The notes under the pieces: model-generated
Database searches by the model: none
What the model was told of the DNA's origin: nothing
Seen by the model: the letters and a program-made list of their open reading frames with translations, nothing else
Source: Mytilus californianus
Taxonomy: Eukaryota; Mollusca; Bivalvia; Mytilida; Mytilidae
Direction of reading: 5' to 3'
Assembly (NCBI RefSeq): GCF_021869535.1
Contig: NW_026262582.1
Coordinates: 59,594,851 to 59,658,850, forward strand
Length of the DNA stretch: 64,000 nucleotides
Position numbers and translations under genes: made by a program
In this document: piece after piece, positions 46,725-58,939 of the stretch
Position numbering within the stretch: the stretch's first letter is position 1
Layout: every line of letters starts with the position of its first letter

Positions 46725-46990
46725 TCCGTTGTCATCTGTGACACAGATATACGATAATGGTCAACCAAATTATGGTACAGTCCGTAAAACTTTAAAGGGA
46801 TGTCGTATACTCATCCACGTCAAAACCTCTATTAATCAAATTAGAATCTGAAACGCATGCTTTAAATATCGTATTAGATCTCAGATATATACTCCATAAA
46901 CAACCGATGCTAAAATAATGCTACATTTCATAGAAAAGTCCTAATTGGAAAGATGAATACATCTCCGCTAAAGTAATTTTTGGCCTCAGT
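46725..46990 (-). mobile_element. Degenerate reverse-transcriptase fragment, PLE lineage B
   Basis: 'gttgtcatctgtgacacaga', 'aatggtcaaccaaattatgg', 'cagtccgtaaaactt' and 'ggcctcagtcgacctttatt' keep the order of 13300-13610 but with many changes. An old, short coding relic. Confidence 0.6.
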
Positions 46991-47794
46991 CGACCTTTAT
47001 TCTCAGTCAGAACCCTTTTTCTCTAGTTGTTGTTTTATGGTTTTATTATTTATCTATTTATCTATTTATTATTTATTGATGATGATATAGCTTTTAAACT
47101 GTTACTGTTAATTAAATTCGCAATCTGAGGTCTTAGATCTAGAAATACTGTACAGACACTTTTCTGTTATCGACTGCATGTTGGTCTTTAGGTGTAATAC
47201 CACCATTGATTTTCCCCTATTAGTCTTTGTTAAATTTGCACTTTTCAAAAAATTGTGCAGAATTTATCTTTGTTTCAAATAAAGAAATACTTGGCATGAG
47301 TAAAGTTTGATCCTGTCCAGTACTATAGAAAAAATTTCACATAACATTTCATTGCATATAAGAAAATAACCATCACTGGAAGTTAACCAATCAAATTTTC
47401 CCCCTTTTTTAACCTGTATACAAGCTTTAGTAACCATGTAACCTCAAGTTTCCAAAATATTCTATAGAAACCCCAAATAAAAAAATAATGGTGCTTTGAA
47501 ATACCCAAGATATATGTTTATGACCCAGAAATGTTTTACTGCAATGAAATGTAGGATCAATTACCTACAACTGTCAAATTCAAGGGAATATTTTTTTTCG
47601 ACCTATTTTCGTATGCAACCGGATGTGACGTACTATGATTTGGTGGTATTACACCTTTAATTTGTGACGTTTGTCTTTTGCTATTATATTGTCTGTCCTT
47701 TGATGGGTACCGTATATATCATACAAAGGATAGCAATACAGATTATTTTAGTCATCAATTGGAAGATGTGTAAAACATTAAACTTTATTCGCAG
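46991..47794. other. Region upstream of receptor fragment F
   Basis: AT-rich, with short TTTA/TCTA repeats at 47040-47085. No signal-peptide exon of the type seen at 60850 was recognised. Confidence 0.4.
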
Positions 47795-47886
47795 TTTTGT
47801 CGGCTGGTTCTACAACCTACACCCTGAATACCGATGTCATTGCTGCGAAGGATTTTACCAAGACAAAGGCATGTGCAAGCCTAAAT
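47795..47886 (+). pseudogene. Receptor copy F, Cys-Cys exon
   Basis: It lies between TTATTCGCAG and GTAAGT, 92 bases, phase 2 in and phase 1 out, exactly like 293-363 and 62409-62479. It encodes FVGWFYNLHPEYRCHCCEG then FYQDKGMCKPK, the same C-C-x-x-[FY]-Y...C pattern. The exon itself is open, so it is well preserved, but joining its last T to the AA that opens the next exon makes TAA, and that next exon is frameshifted. The copy as a whole is therefore called a pseudogene. Confidence 0.7.
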
Positions 47887-48091
47887 GTAAGTTCTGTTAT
47901 TAAAAAACATATCTTCAAATTGTGTTACTATCTATAGCTTACATATCAGAAAAGAATTGTATGTGTTCATGACTCTTCAACACACGTTACAGATTGTTTT
48001 GTTTACCCTTCAAATTTAATGAGCTATCCATAAACACTACTGTATATATTATCCCCGTCTATTGAAGCTCTATACTGTATTTGTACTTTAG

Positions 48092-48254
48092 AATGTCTTG
48101 CTGTATTTGTGGACAAGATTGCAGATTATCGTATCTGATAGACTTTATGGTATCAACTCTCTGAAAAAATTTAGTTGCCGGAAAATTGGAGTGTGCCATA
48201 AAATTTCGGGATGTATTTGCAAAGACGGATTAACGGACCAAAGTGCAATCAATG
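48092..48254 (+). pseudogene. Receptor copy F, EGF exon, frameshifted
   Basis: It follows TGTACTTTAG. Three frames must be used to read the EGF module: CLA at the start, then GQDCRLSY (from about 48111), then DRLYGINSLKKFSCRKIGV and CHKISGCICKDG. Small indels lie near 48105-48110 and 48135-48140, and the GTAAGT donor is replaced by GTTAGA. Cys positions match the exon at 2554, so this is a decayed homologue. No stalk or terminal exon was found downstream. Confidence 0.75.
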
Positions 48255-48639
48255 TTAGATTAAAAAGTTTGCCTTTTCAGTAATCCAGACAATAGCAAAA
48301 AACAAAACCATCATGCACAATTGATTGCAAATAGATTTTCTCTGTAGGGATAACTATATGTAAGAATGTTAAATTAGTAAAAATGTCAATGCTTAAAAAA
48401 GTGACAGTCACAATAACATAACAGCATGTAAATGATGTATGTAAACGTACGTTGTAATGTTAAATGTGGGTGGACTTCTTTTAAACAGCCTTTCTATATT
48501 GTGTGTGTTAATGAACGCATGTAGGTTCATTTTATTCAAATATATGTCGTGGAACGTTCGCTATGCTTTTCAACCGATAATTTGATAACAACATATATGT
48601 TCAAAGAAAACGAAAAATATATAGTCTTACTTAAGATTG

Positions 48640-48870
48640 ATAAAAATTGAAAACAACACGTTTAATAATTTCATGCGTCCGAAGCGCTTTTCTTGATTTA
48701 CCTTCATCAGGAACGCTCAAAGCCAAACATTTGAAATCCGAGTGATGTATAAGTACCGAAACAGTTGAAGAGCTATATGACAAAAATACCTAAAACAAAT
48801 AGCCTAATTCATCCGAGATCAACTTTGCCTGAGGGAGTTGAAACCTTAGTTTCTTTATAAAATTTCTGAG
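48640..48870 (-). repeat. Dispersed repeat, uninterrupted copy
   Basis: Contains 'tttcatgcgtccgaagcgct', 'caggaacgctcaaagccaaa', 'gtaccgaaacagttgaagag' and 'ctttgcctgagggagttgaa'. The reverse complements flank a SINE-like insertion at 56990-57610, so this copy shows the host repeat before insertion. Confidence 0.7.
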
Positions 48871-49284
48871 ATGATTATCACACGAGGATTTCCAATTGCC
48901 TATATGACCGAGAACCTTAGATCATGAAATCATAACCGCAGGGGTGCTACCAATCTAGATGTTGTATTATAAACATATTGATGATGAACATGCGTATTTG
49001 GAATTCATGAAGCATATTGTCTCATATCTAGCATTACTATGATATTTGTTTTGCATATGTGTAACAAGCGGAAGAAATCTAGCCATAAATTCACATCCAG
49101 AATGATAACATATATTAAGGGCCTCTCGTGCAACTACCCTGTTACAGCGCTTCTCGCGCAAGTTACTTCAGTTATTTCCGGTGTCGTATGTTTACAAATA
49201 ATATCTGACACTCAAAGACCTGACAGAGGGTGATCGATTCATTAAATTTAAACTGTGCTATTTGAACAGTCACATTGCATTGAT

Positions 49285-49396
49285 CGTATATTCATATGTG
49301 GTATACAGTTATTGACCGTATATTCATATGTGGTATACAGTTATTGACCGTATATTCATATGTGGTATACAGTTATTGACCGTATATTCATATGTG
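49285..49396. repeat. 32-base tandem repeat
   Basis: 'cgtatattcatatgtggtat' recurs at 49285, 49317, 49349 and 49381, exactly 32 bases apart, the units nearly identical. Each unit contains the palindromic CATATG. Recent expansion. Confidence 0.93.
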
Positions 49397-49523
49397 AAAT
49401 ATAATCACTATATACACTGACCGTATATCGCCTTTTTTATGACGTTGGCAATGCGTGTGCAATACAGAATACAGGTTCGCGAAGTTTTTACGTTGTCCGC
49501 TTCAAATTTACAAATGATGGTTT

Positions 49524-49999
49524 TACCCTAAATATTTTTTTGGAACAAATATAAGTGTTGCAGTATATAAAAAAAAAAACATACATTGTCTCGAAATATA
49601 AATCTTATTTGTAGTCGGCCTTAAAAAGATTAGTGCATTTCATTTGCCTCATATAAAAGCAATGTGTAGGAAGTATGTGGTGAAAAGATTAATACATATA
49701 CTTTTCAATAACGGTCCTATGTTTGTAGTTGTTCTAAATGTGGACATCAACCGTACCAACCAAATGCACACTATGCATCCTAATATTATTAGATTGTACA
49801 GCATAACTGGCTGAGAAGCTGACTGTTTTGATTCTACAAAAGAAGCTAACTGTTATATGTAATTAGCTCTAAACTACAATCTTGATTCGATTTCGAGACA
49901 ATGTATGTTTTTTTATATACTGCAACACTTATATTTGTTCCAAAAAAATATTTAGGGTGGTACGGTTGATGTCCACATTTAGAACAACTACAAACATAA
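49524..49999. repeat. Rearranged inverted repeat
   Basis: Block A (49524-49597, 'accctaaatatttttttgga' on) is reverse-complemented at 49889-49958; block B (49718-49758, 'tatgtttgtagttgttctaa' on) is reverse-complemented at 49957-49999. The order is A, B, A', B' rather than A, B, B', A', so this is not a simple hairpin. No coding sequence. Confidence 0.75.
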
Positions 50000-50608
50000 A
50001 ATGGAATGTATTGGCAACATGGATGAATAAAAGAAATAAATATTGAAGGCGCGGAGATAAAACTTTTAACAAATTAACTGCTTTTGCCTTATATGTGTTT
50101 GTAATAAGATTTAGAAGATACAAAGGGGCAATCACAAATCAAAAACAACAGGCTATATATATACTTGTAACAGCCAAAATGGTCAAAAAAGAAAAAGAAA
50201 AAAAAAAACCAACAGAAATAGATCACATCACATTAACCTAAAGTTTAAGCAACACAACCTACAGCAAATTCGGAGTGAATTAAGGTACTTCCTCAGAGTC
50301 AGCAGTTATTGTTCTACTAGTGACTAAATACATTGATAAGTATTATCAAACATCTTGCAATAAAAGACAGATAACAGTGTCTTGAATAACAGTAAGATAT
50401 CAACAACTATTATTATACTTTTAAATAATCTAACTGATTTGAGTCACATGTTCAATTGTAATATCAAAGGTAGACAGACAATGGCAGATGGAAAAGTGAT
50501 ATTACACAGTTATTTTTATTTAAAAAAAAAGACATAATTCGCACAACATATGAAGTGAATTTGTTTTATTTCAGGCATATTGACAATAATAATATAACAA
50601 TTATAGCC
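50000..50608. other. Intergenic, nothing recognised
   Basis: AT-rich with A-runs near 50190 and 50520. No exon or repeat with a partner in the window. Confidence 0.4.
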
Positions 50609-50715
50609 TTCGAATGATATCGATATGAAGATATATTGACAAAAAAAGTATATCGACCTTAGACGTCGTCTGCAGTCGATGTACTTTTTTCAGGTCGATA
50701 TATCCTCGTATCGAA
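50609..50715. repeat. Fold-back hairpin element
   Basis: The left arm 50609-50657 ('ttcgaatgatatcgatatga' to 'gtatatcgac') pairs with 50675-50715 ('gtcgatgtacttttttcagg' to 'cgtatcgaa'). The loop carries GACGTC and CTGCAG. Third fold-back of the window, unrelated in sequence to the others. Confidence 0.75.
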
Positions 50716-52044
50716 CTCATACACAAGCTATACTTGTATATTACAAGAATTTATCGGTGAATGTAAAATATCTTACCCTGAGACTTAACTGAATTTGAAA
50801 ATTTGAAATTGGATCGAGGTTTTTTCAAGACAAAGGTTTTTCGATATGTTTATTTCTAAAGACATTTTAAAAAAATAAATGATATAATCATCATTGAAAC
50901 CAATAGGAACAGCAACACAAACTACGTAACCACCAGACAAGGGGCCAGCACATGTGCTTTTCACATCTTACGCGTTGCAAGCTAAGTGAAAAGGCGATAG
51001 AAAGGTAACAACAAACGAGAAGAGGATTGCATCGAGGTTACAAAAAGCTGATCATATCGTTTCGTTATCATCTGTGACAAATACAATCTCTTGGATAGAA
51101 TTTAAACTTAAAAATATATATCATAAGCAGCCACTCGATGGCGTGTCACTACATTCACACGAAAAATTTAAAATGGGGGAAATTGAATTAGTCAAATGCG
51201 ATTAAAGATTGAAAAAAATCAAATCATCCTTTGGCTTTCACTTTAAATATTGTTGAAGTATAAATTATTTTATATACCAATCACAGCAAATGTTTTCTAC
51301 CAATTGTCATAGTTGAGGATAAATACCATCGTAGAGGAAATTATTTTGCAAACATTTTATAACGAAAAAAATAACAATAAAGACGATCTAAAGACAGCTA
51401 CATATTTTTTTATTCCATCAATCACCAATTACTGCGTATGACTAAAACATGTACAAGACGTATTCTGTTTACAAATATGTATTGTGTACCATATGTGTTC
51501 ACCATTAGGTATTTTGCAAATATAAATGACGTTGGATTTATGCAATTTGACTTTTTCCTCACATTTAGTTCTGTGTTTATTTGGAATTACATCGGAATTT
51601 CCCATAATATAATCACGCTTTGGATACTGTTCATTGTGATTTGTAATTATCTCCGTCAATCCATTACTTTACATGTTTTGGATTGCTAATTATTTGCCAG
51701 ACACTACAGTATAACTAAAGGAAATCAAAAGTTTATTGTCTAGTCAAGACATTCCTCTGACAAGCATACAACTCAATTAGGTAAAAAGACAAAAAACAAC
51801 TGTTTGGTTATAAATAGTTGTAAATTAGATTTAAAGTCGATCACACATTGCCACATGAGAGATTCAAACTGAACATCTCAGAGTTGGAATACTTTGTATC
51901 ACTGAAGTTAAATAACTAAGACCAATGTCAGCGAGGGCCCGTGAAAACATATCATGGCTAATACTAGTATGTGTATATGGAAACAAAAACTACACTGCTA
52001 CTTACAGATAACAAATATGTTTACTGTATGTACAAGGTCATGTT
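50716..52044. other. Intergenic, no gene seen
   Basis: AT-rich. A weak PLE-like patch near 51060-51180 ('cgttatcatctgtgaca'). The open frame at 51438-51689 shows no domain and overlaps a minus-strand one of similar length, so neither is called. Confidence 0.4.
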
Positions 52045-52620
52045 TTTTTTTTCTCTTTACACTAAAACCTTTGGAGGTTGGATGTGTACTGATTGATATT
52101 TTAGTCTAGGACGCAAGATGTTTTATTAGTTGTAAGCTCTGTACTAGCTTTCAGTAACTGGGAGTACTTTCAGATCTGTAATTTGTGTCTTTAGTGTTTT
52201 TGTTATTATTTTGAGGTGCTTTGTATTGATCTGATGAGTTAGACCCTTTTCAACTGATTTTTACAATTTTATCATATGTTGTACTGTTACACCACTGTCC
52301 AAGGATAAGGGAAGGGTGTTGACTTCAGCAAACATGTAAAAGACGCCAGATGCTATAAGTACTTGTCTCAAGTATGGAACGTGCAATGCAGAAGCTGTCT
52401 TTTGTTGCTGTGTATTAGATTTGTTTTTAATTTCTGTTTTGTATATAAATCAGGTCGTTAGTTTTCTCGTTTCAATTTGTCCCTTCGTGACCTTGTATAC
52501 CTTACTTTGCGGTATGGGTTGTACCCATTGTTGAAGCCGTACGGTGACCTTTAGTTGTCAATTTCTATGTCATTTGGTCTCTGGTAGAGAGTTGTCTCAT
52601 TGGCAATCATACCACATCTT
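52045..52620 (+). mobile_element. 5'-truncated PLE lineage A copy (3' region and tail)
   Basis: 'tggatgtgtactgattgata', 'cagtaactgggagtactttc', 'ttgtactgttacaccactgt', 'tgcggtatgggttgtaccca' and the end 'ttggcaatcataccacatct' are the reverse complement of 43060-43690 in order. No RT coding part is left. Better preserved than the other tails, so probably younger. Confidence 0.82.
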
Positions 52621-53744
52621 CTTATTTTTCAATACTTAAAATGTTTTTATATACCAATTATAGGACATTTTCCAGCATGCAATTATTTTGAAACATATTA
52701 TCGCCTTTATTTTATGTCTTCAATGCTCATCAGTTTTGTATTTTGTTTGGCCTATTTGACTTTTTCGGATTCAAGCGTCACTGATTAGTCTTTTGTAGAC
52801 AAAATGGACGTCTAGCGTATACTATTTTAATCCTTGAACATGTATCTTTAATGAGTGTATTTACTAACAGTTTTCCTGTGGGTCTCTAAGAATACTGTTT
52901 TGTTGCTTTAATTTAGTATATGATGAAATGAATAGCTTATCGTTTATCATTTTTTTGGACCTGGAATAATGATGAATTTATGTAATCAATGAAAAAAAGA
53001 GGATACGATGCATCAATCAAAGACACGCGGTCAGTGACCACGTGGAAAGAAACATAAGCAAAAACACTACGTTTTAAAACAGAGACAGAAATTACCAAGT
53101 GTTTTTCTTCACTTTCATATATATTTGAATTTCCCAATGTTTATGATTTCAGAATCTAAAGTGACTATGGGTAATGTCATTGTCTGTCCCATGAATTAAT
53201 AAAGGCAACAGTAGTATTCCGCTGTTCGAAATTCATAAATCGATTGAGAAAAAAACAAATCCGGGTTACAAATTAAAACTGAGGGAAACATAATAAATAT
53301 AAGAGGAGAACTACGACACAACAGAAACACAACATTAAAATGTAACACACACAGAAACGAACTATCATATAACAATGGCCATTTTCCTGACTTGGTACAG
53401 GACATTTTAAGAAAAAAAAAATGGTGGGTTGAACCTAGTGTTGTGGCTAGCCCAACCTCCCGCTTTTATGGCAATGTTAAATATAACATTAAAATGACAA
53501 CATTACATGACAAGACTACAACACAAATAAATGTGAGAACGTATAGGACAGAGAAACATACGAATAATAGCTAACAAAAGGTACCAGGTTTAAAATTTAA
53601 TACGCAAGACGCGCGTTTCGTCCACACAAGACTAACCAGTGACCATGAAAATGATAAAAGAACATCACGTGATTGGTTTCATTTCTGTTACAAGTTAATA
53701 CGTTACTTTTGAAAGTTCAAGTTATATATTAGATATAGGAATAT
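52621..53744. other. Intergenic, dispersed repeat motifs only
   Basis: Parts near 52720-52830 ('gcgtcactgattagtctttt') and 53605-53650 ('caagacgcgcgtttcgtcca') are pieces of the dispersed repeat best seen at 61785-62045. No gene. Confidence 0.45.
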
Positions 53745-54608
53745 ATGGTATGAGTGCCAATGAAACAACTCCCCATCCAAGTCAAAATTTATAAAAGTAA
53801 ACCATTATAGGTCAAAGTACGGTCTTCAACACGGAGCCTTGCCTCACATCGAACAGCAAGCTACAAAGGGCCCCAACAATTACTAGTGTAAAACCAGTCA
53901 AACGGGAAAACCAACGGTCTAATCTGTATAAAAAACGAGAAACGAGAAACACATATGAACCACTCTAACAAACGACAACTACTGAACATCAGATTCCCAA
54001 CTTAGGACAGGTGCAAATAACTGCAGTGGGTTTAAATGTTTTAATGGTACCAAACCTTCACCCTTATCTGAAACAATAGTGTAACATCACAACATAGAAA
54101 GACACACTATAAAATATCAATTGAAATGGCTTAACTCAATCAAAAGACATATTAACACCAGTGAACATACACTGAACAAATAAATTTGATCTATGATATA
54201 ATGTAAATACAAAATAAATAAACTAAGGGAAGAATAATTAAAGTAACATGTTATACCGCTGTGAAATGTTAAACAATTTAAGAAAAACAATATGCTTGAA
54301 CAAAAATATCAGCCATTTGCAATGACTTTAAACTTTTTAACACAGGTTAATGAAAATAATTTTGTTGTTAGGTATACGTGTACAGTTCAAATGGAAAAAG
54401 GAAATATTTTTACAAAATAAATACTTTTGATGTTTATACCGCTGTGAAATGTTAAACAATTTAAGAACAACCATATGCTTGAACAAAAATATCAGTCATT
54501 TGCAATGACTTTAAACACAGGTAAATCAAAATAATTTTGTTGTTAGGTATACGTGTACAGTTCAAATGGAGAAAGGAACTATTTTTACAAAATAAATAAT
54601 TTTGATGT
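53745..54608 (-). mobile_element. Penelope-type tail with flank (partner 5764-6275)
   Basis: 53745-54060 repeats the tail at 5764-6085. It continues with 'aacaatagtgtaacatcaca'-type sequence missing from the other copy. The right part 54250-54608 is a two-unit tandem repeat (see next). Confidence 0.7.
54250..54608. repeat. About 182-base direct repeat, two units
   Basis: 'ttataccgctgtgaaatgtt' starts at 54251 and again at 54434, each followed by 'aaaatatcag.catttgcaa' and 'gttaggtatacgtgtacagt'. One unit of the same sequence occurs at about 6095-6275. Confidence 0.85.
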
Positions 54609-56876
54609 TGTATGATATTCTCCAAGGAAAATATAGGCAGTCTCGTAACCAACACACTAAACTGTAAGAAAGATGCATATCTTAATAAAGAGACAATGTT
54701 GAAAAAACATAATAATCCAAGAATCGTCTATGCGTAATACACACGACCTTGAATACTAAGAATATGACGGCAAACACGTTAATTCACAGTTTAAGCATTA
54801 AACCCACTTCCTCAATAAAGGGAATAACAACTGAATTGTTACAACGGCACCTCTGTGTATCAAAATCAATTCTATGTGTTCGCTATTACAACATGTACAA
54901 GTATCTATATATGTCATTAGAATATGATATGACCAACAGGAACCTCAAAGATTAGACAAATCAATCGTAGGTCAACCTTACCTGATTTATTTATAACCTC
55001 AGTCTATAACAATCAGACCGTTGGACATCAACATAATCTTAAATGTATGAACTAATTTGTCATCTCTTATCTAAACTAACATTCCCTACACGATACAAAC
55101 AGAAATGTTCAGAGTTACCTATGAATAAACTCATCATAGATTAAACTGTGTAAGACAAACGCGAGTTTCGTCAACAAGAGACGCATTAGAGACGCTCGAA
55201 TCAAAAAAGTTAAACAGGTCAAACAAAGTACGAAGTTGAAGAGCATTGAAAACCCAAAAGCGATACTTCCTGACAAGGTATAGTCACACAAACATGTGAC
55301 AATGTTATAATCTCGACCTGTGGAAATATAATAGACACATACTTTAGTTTTCAATTGACTACGGATATAAACACTTAACACTATTTAGTATCGATGCAAT
55401 TGATATGGAATTTCATATCCTTTTTTTCAAATATCAGGAAGAATGTAGCAAAGGTTAGATTACAAAACTATATTCTAATCGATCCAACATAAAATCTCAA
55501 ATTATCAATAATGTGAAACATGCACACATTCTAAAATGACCTACTTATTACTGTTAACAATAAAAAACAAAACAAAACAAAAAACAACAACACGCAGCTG
55601 AAAGTGTCCTTTGCATTTGATACGTTCTTAAACATTTCCTCATAACTTCATATAATTGTCATAACAAGTATTCGAGTTTTCATTGTGAGAAAAAAAAAAC
55701 ATTGACCCAAAAGTCTTTTAAAAGAAGTATAAATTCATTGTTAAACATTCAGACACCGCAGCTTCTTTAAGACGAACAAACATATAGTCTTTGAACAAAA
55801 GAAATTAAAAAAGAAAAAAGAAAAAATACATGAAATAGGAGTATTGTCTTTTTTCCAGACAACAAAACAATGCTATAATCACTTAATGTATATCTAAGTA
55901 GAACAAATATTTAGTTGGAATTGAATCGTGTGAATACACCATTATAACTTACTTTTAAATAGATTCAGTGTATTCACCGAGAAGGGGGCAGGTTTGTGAC
56001 GTAAACCTACAAACAGTTTCCTAATGAACGTTTGTAATATATATTGTTGGAAAACAATGTATAAAAATATAGCAATACCACAGAAAAATTCAACAAATAA
56101 TGCAAACACCTTGAGATCTGCAATTTTGAATACATAACCAAGATCGGATTATTTGATATAGATAACTACTGCTGTCTGCACATGTTTTGAACATAGACAA
56201 TTCCGCCAATGAGAATGCAAATTACCCCTTTAAGTATTTGAATGACTTCCGTTTCGATATCTAATGACCACTTGTTATTTTCAAAATCATATGATTGTGA
56301 AACAAAAAGTTGTTCTTCTTTAACGTATAGCAAGTAAGTATATACCAAAAATCAAAGATAAACAAAACAACAAAACAAAAACCCAAGACAAGGTAGAGAT
56401 TGCAAAACACAACATTGAAAACATAACTCCTACAACAACCGTGGTTGATTCTTGTTTGTATAATGACATGAAATGAAACTTAGTAAAAAGGTATATCGGC
56501 GCTAATGTAAGTTTTGCTAAACAGACATAATTTATATTTCATTTTCAAATTAAATCAAATTCGATGTAAGATGTTGTATGATACATGCGTTGTTATAGTT
56601 TTCTTACTTGTAAACAAGGCATGCCACTTTCTAAAATTTACCACTGATGGCCAGAATTGATTTAAATCACATGCAACACTTGTTCTTACTTCTCATTAAA
56701 CATGGTTTAATTTATTTTCCATTTTAACAAAGATAAAATACTGTAAACGTGATGATTTTTGAGCAGGGATTATTTTTTGGTTATTTCGCAATAATGTATA
56801 ATAAATTCAAGTTTCTCCAGCGTGAATAATACGAAGAAAAAATCAATATTGACACGAAGGGTGTATTATAGTTAAA
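54609..56876. other. Intergenic, no supported gene
   Basis: 55150-55260 is a reverse copy of the 61785-62045 repeat; 55265-55500 resembles 24215-24480. A minus-strand open frame 56166-56348 ends with a hydrophobic stretch GVICILIGGIVYVQNMCRQQ that looks like a membrane anchor, but I find no partner exon, so it is only noted. Confidence 0.4.
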
Positions 56877-57610
56877 TGCGTCAATTAATAAACTGCGTCA
56901 AAATTTTATACGTTAAAACGCTTAATTAACAAACTACTACGCTACTGACATGATTTATAACAAAAGATTTCAAAACTTTTCCAATTATAAATATAGAAAT
57001 TATAAAGAAACTAAGGTTTCAACTCCCTCAGGTAAAGTTGACCTTAAATGGATTAGGCTTTTTAAAGGTCCTGTTTAGTTATAGATCTCTTCAACTATCT
57101 AAGGGTGACTGAAGAATAGAACTATGGTCGTTATAGGTCTTCTTCCGACCGGCAGTAAAACCCTTTCCAAAGTGAGGTGTTTGTTTGGCTGTGCGGGATG
57201 TAGAAACACGCAGCCACATCCGGTCAGAATGGGGACATTAAATCCGATGTCTCGTGTAGAGAGGGTGACACGCTCTCTGCACGTGAATAATCCTTGTAAC
57301 AACTCTTTGATTGGTCCGTAGGTGACCTGTTGCAGGACAATATACCCTCATTTTCAAATGCAGTCCAAATTTCCAACCTTCACCCAGGACAGTCCCCATT
57401 ATAAGACCTACCTATTGCATACATTTATTGTTAATTTGTTCTCGTCCTGAATATGCATGAAATATTCTACAATGGACGTTAAGCAACCAACAATCAATCA
57501 ATCAAGGTTCAATTGTTTCGGTTCTTATACATCCTAGGTTTTTTAATATTCGACTCTGAGCGTTCCTGATGAAATTAAATCCAGAAAGGCGTTTCGGACG
57601 CATGGAATTT
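56877..57610. repeat. Host repeat split by a SINE-like element
   Basis: The outer parts ('caactccctcaggtaaagtt' and 'ttgtttcggttcttatacat ... gaaaggcgtttcggacgcat') match, reversed, the uninterrupted copy at 48640-48870. The middle, about 57100-57507, is a separate element (next entry). 56877-57440 is also paralogous to 59744-60335. Confidence 0.7.
57100..57507 (+). mobile_element. SINE-like element ending in CAAT repeats
   Basis: Starts near 'ctaagggtgactgaagaata', contains 'cttcttccgaccggcagtaa', 'tctcgtgtagagagggtgac' and 'gtgacctgttgcagg', and ends 'aatggacgttaagcaacc' plus CAAT repeats. Such tails are frequent in bivalves and resemble molluscan SINEs; I cannot assign a named family. The flanks share TTCAA, a possible short target duplication. 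The two opposite open frames over it are not genes. Confidence 0.6.
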
Positions 57611-58939
57611 AAATAGTGCTGTTTTCATTATTTGTCTATATCACTTAGTCTGAAACTACAAATATTAATTTAAAAGTATGATGCACATTTTATGCGTTGA
57701 ATAAGCAAATTCCAGCAGAATTCACCAAAGCATGTGAAAAGGACTTAATATCTGCTTTAATTGGTTTGTGGCTCTGTTCATGGTTATGCAAAATGTTATA
57801 CTTTCTGTATTTTCCTCATCATTATGTAGAAAACATATAATTTCATCGATAATAATAATCACGATATCAACTGCGATGCACCAGATGCGCATTTAGACAA
57901 TTAATGTATCTTCATTGATCATTAAGACCAAATTATTTTACGGATATAAATAAAATATAAACGATGAATAGCTGAGGAAACAAAAAAAAAAGACGTGCTC
58001 TATATTAAATTGGGAAAATTATCCTCCATATTCAGACAGAAGGTCATTTACAGATTTAACACTGTGTGTAATATAGAAAACGTTAAAGTCGCTGTCCAGA
58101 CATGCTAAAAGTCGACATTGTTGCTCTCTAGACAGACTAACATATGATAAATTTGATATGTTATTTTCCATCTAGTGAAATTGTAAAATTTATAAATATT
58201 TCATCTTTATAACAATTTTGGGAAATTCTGGTCAATGTAAATATAAAAAACAATATGTGTTTAGTATGGACAATGATTATGTTTAAATCGTAGAAATCGT
58301 CCTTTTGTGGCATGTTCAATAATAGATGTGTGTATTCTAATATTCGGATAAAGGCATTCTCTAAATAAAGTACATGACGTGTGCACATAAGCATTTTAAT
58401 GTATGTAGTTTTGAAGTACTACAGAGATTGACTAATTTTTTTCAACAAGACGTTATAGAATACATTTCGATAAAAGTCCTGTGGCAAACAGACTTGAATG
58501 GGTATGCTCAATTTAACATTATACAAGTACTTGTAAATAATCATTTATTTACTCTTCATGCTTCAAACGTTATAAAGAAACAGTATGTCAAACAATATAT
58601 GTGTAGGCAATGGTAACGCTTTAAATATTTATTAGTTCTTCAATTTGTGCTTTCTCAACAAGTTATGTTGAAGTTGAAACACAAAAAAATGTTGTATATC
58701 GATAGGTGAGACGGGGTATGCATGCTTGTTGCTATCAATCTAAAACGATATTATTATTTTGATATTTTTTTACATTAAGAAGAATAGTACAAACGCCCAC
58801 ACATTATATGTTTTCGTATTTTATCTTTTCTTATTTATGTTTTATGTTTTTTTTATATTTATCTGACCCATATTTAACAGGATCACAAGGACTAGTTAAA
58901 TGGTAATCTTAAAATCAGAAAGCTATTATAATATTTAAA
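57611..58939. other. Intergenic, no gene seen
   Basis: AT-rich. 'caccagatgcgcatttagac' near 57885 is a dispersed motif shared with 7668. The open frames at 58161-58616 overlap on opposite strands and have no family character. Confidence 0.4.

Noticed and set aside
49285..49396. Regular repeats considered as a CRISPR array
   Set aside because: Units are contiguous with no unique spacers, and the DNA is animal nuclear.
51438..51689. 83-codon plus-strand frame with hydrophobic stretches
   Set aside because: No domain, no splice context, and an equally long frame lies antisense to it; AT-rich hydrophobic bias explains it.
56166..56348. Minus-strand frame ending in a membrane-anchor-like helix
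   Set aside because: Suggestive, but there is no paralogue, no partner exon and only a weak acceptor; left as a note in the intergenic entry.
57099..57321. Opposite overlapping frames with Cys and Arg, looking protein-like
   Set aside because: They lie wholly in the SINE-like repeat, and the paralogue at 60000 breaks them.
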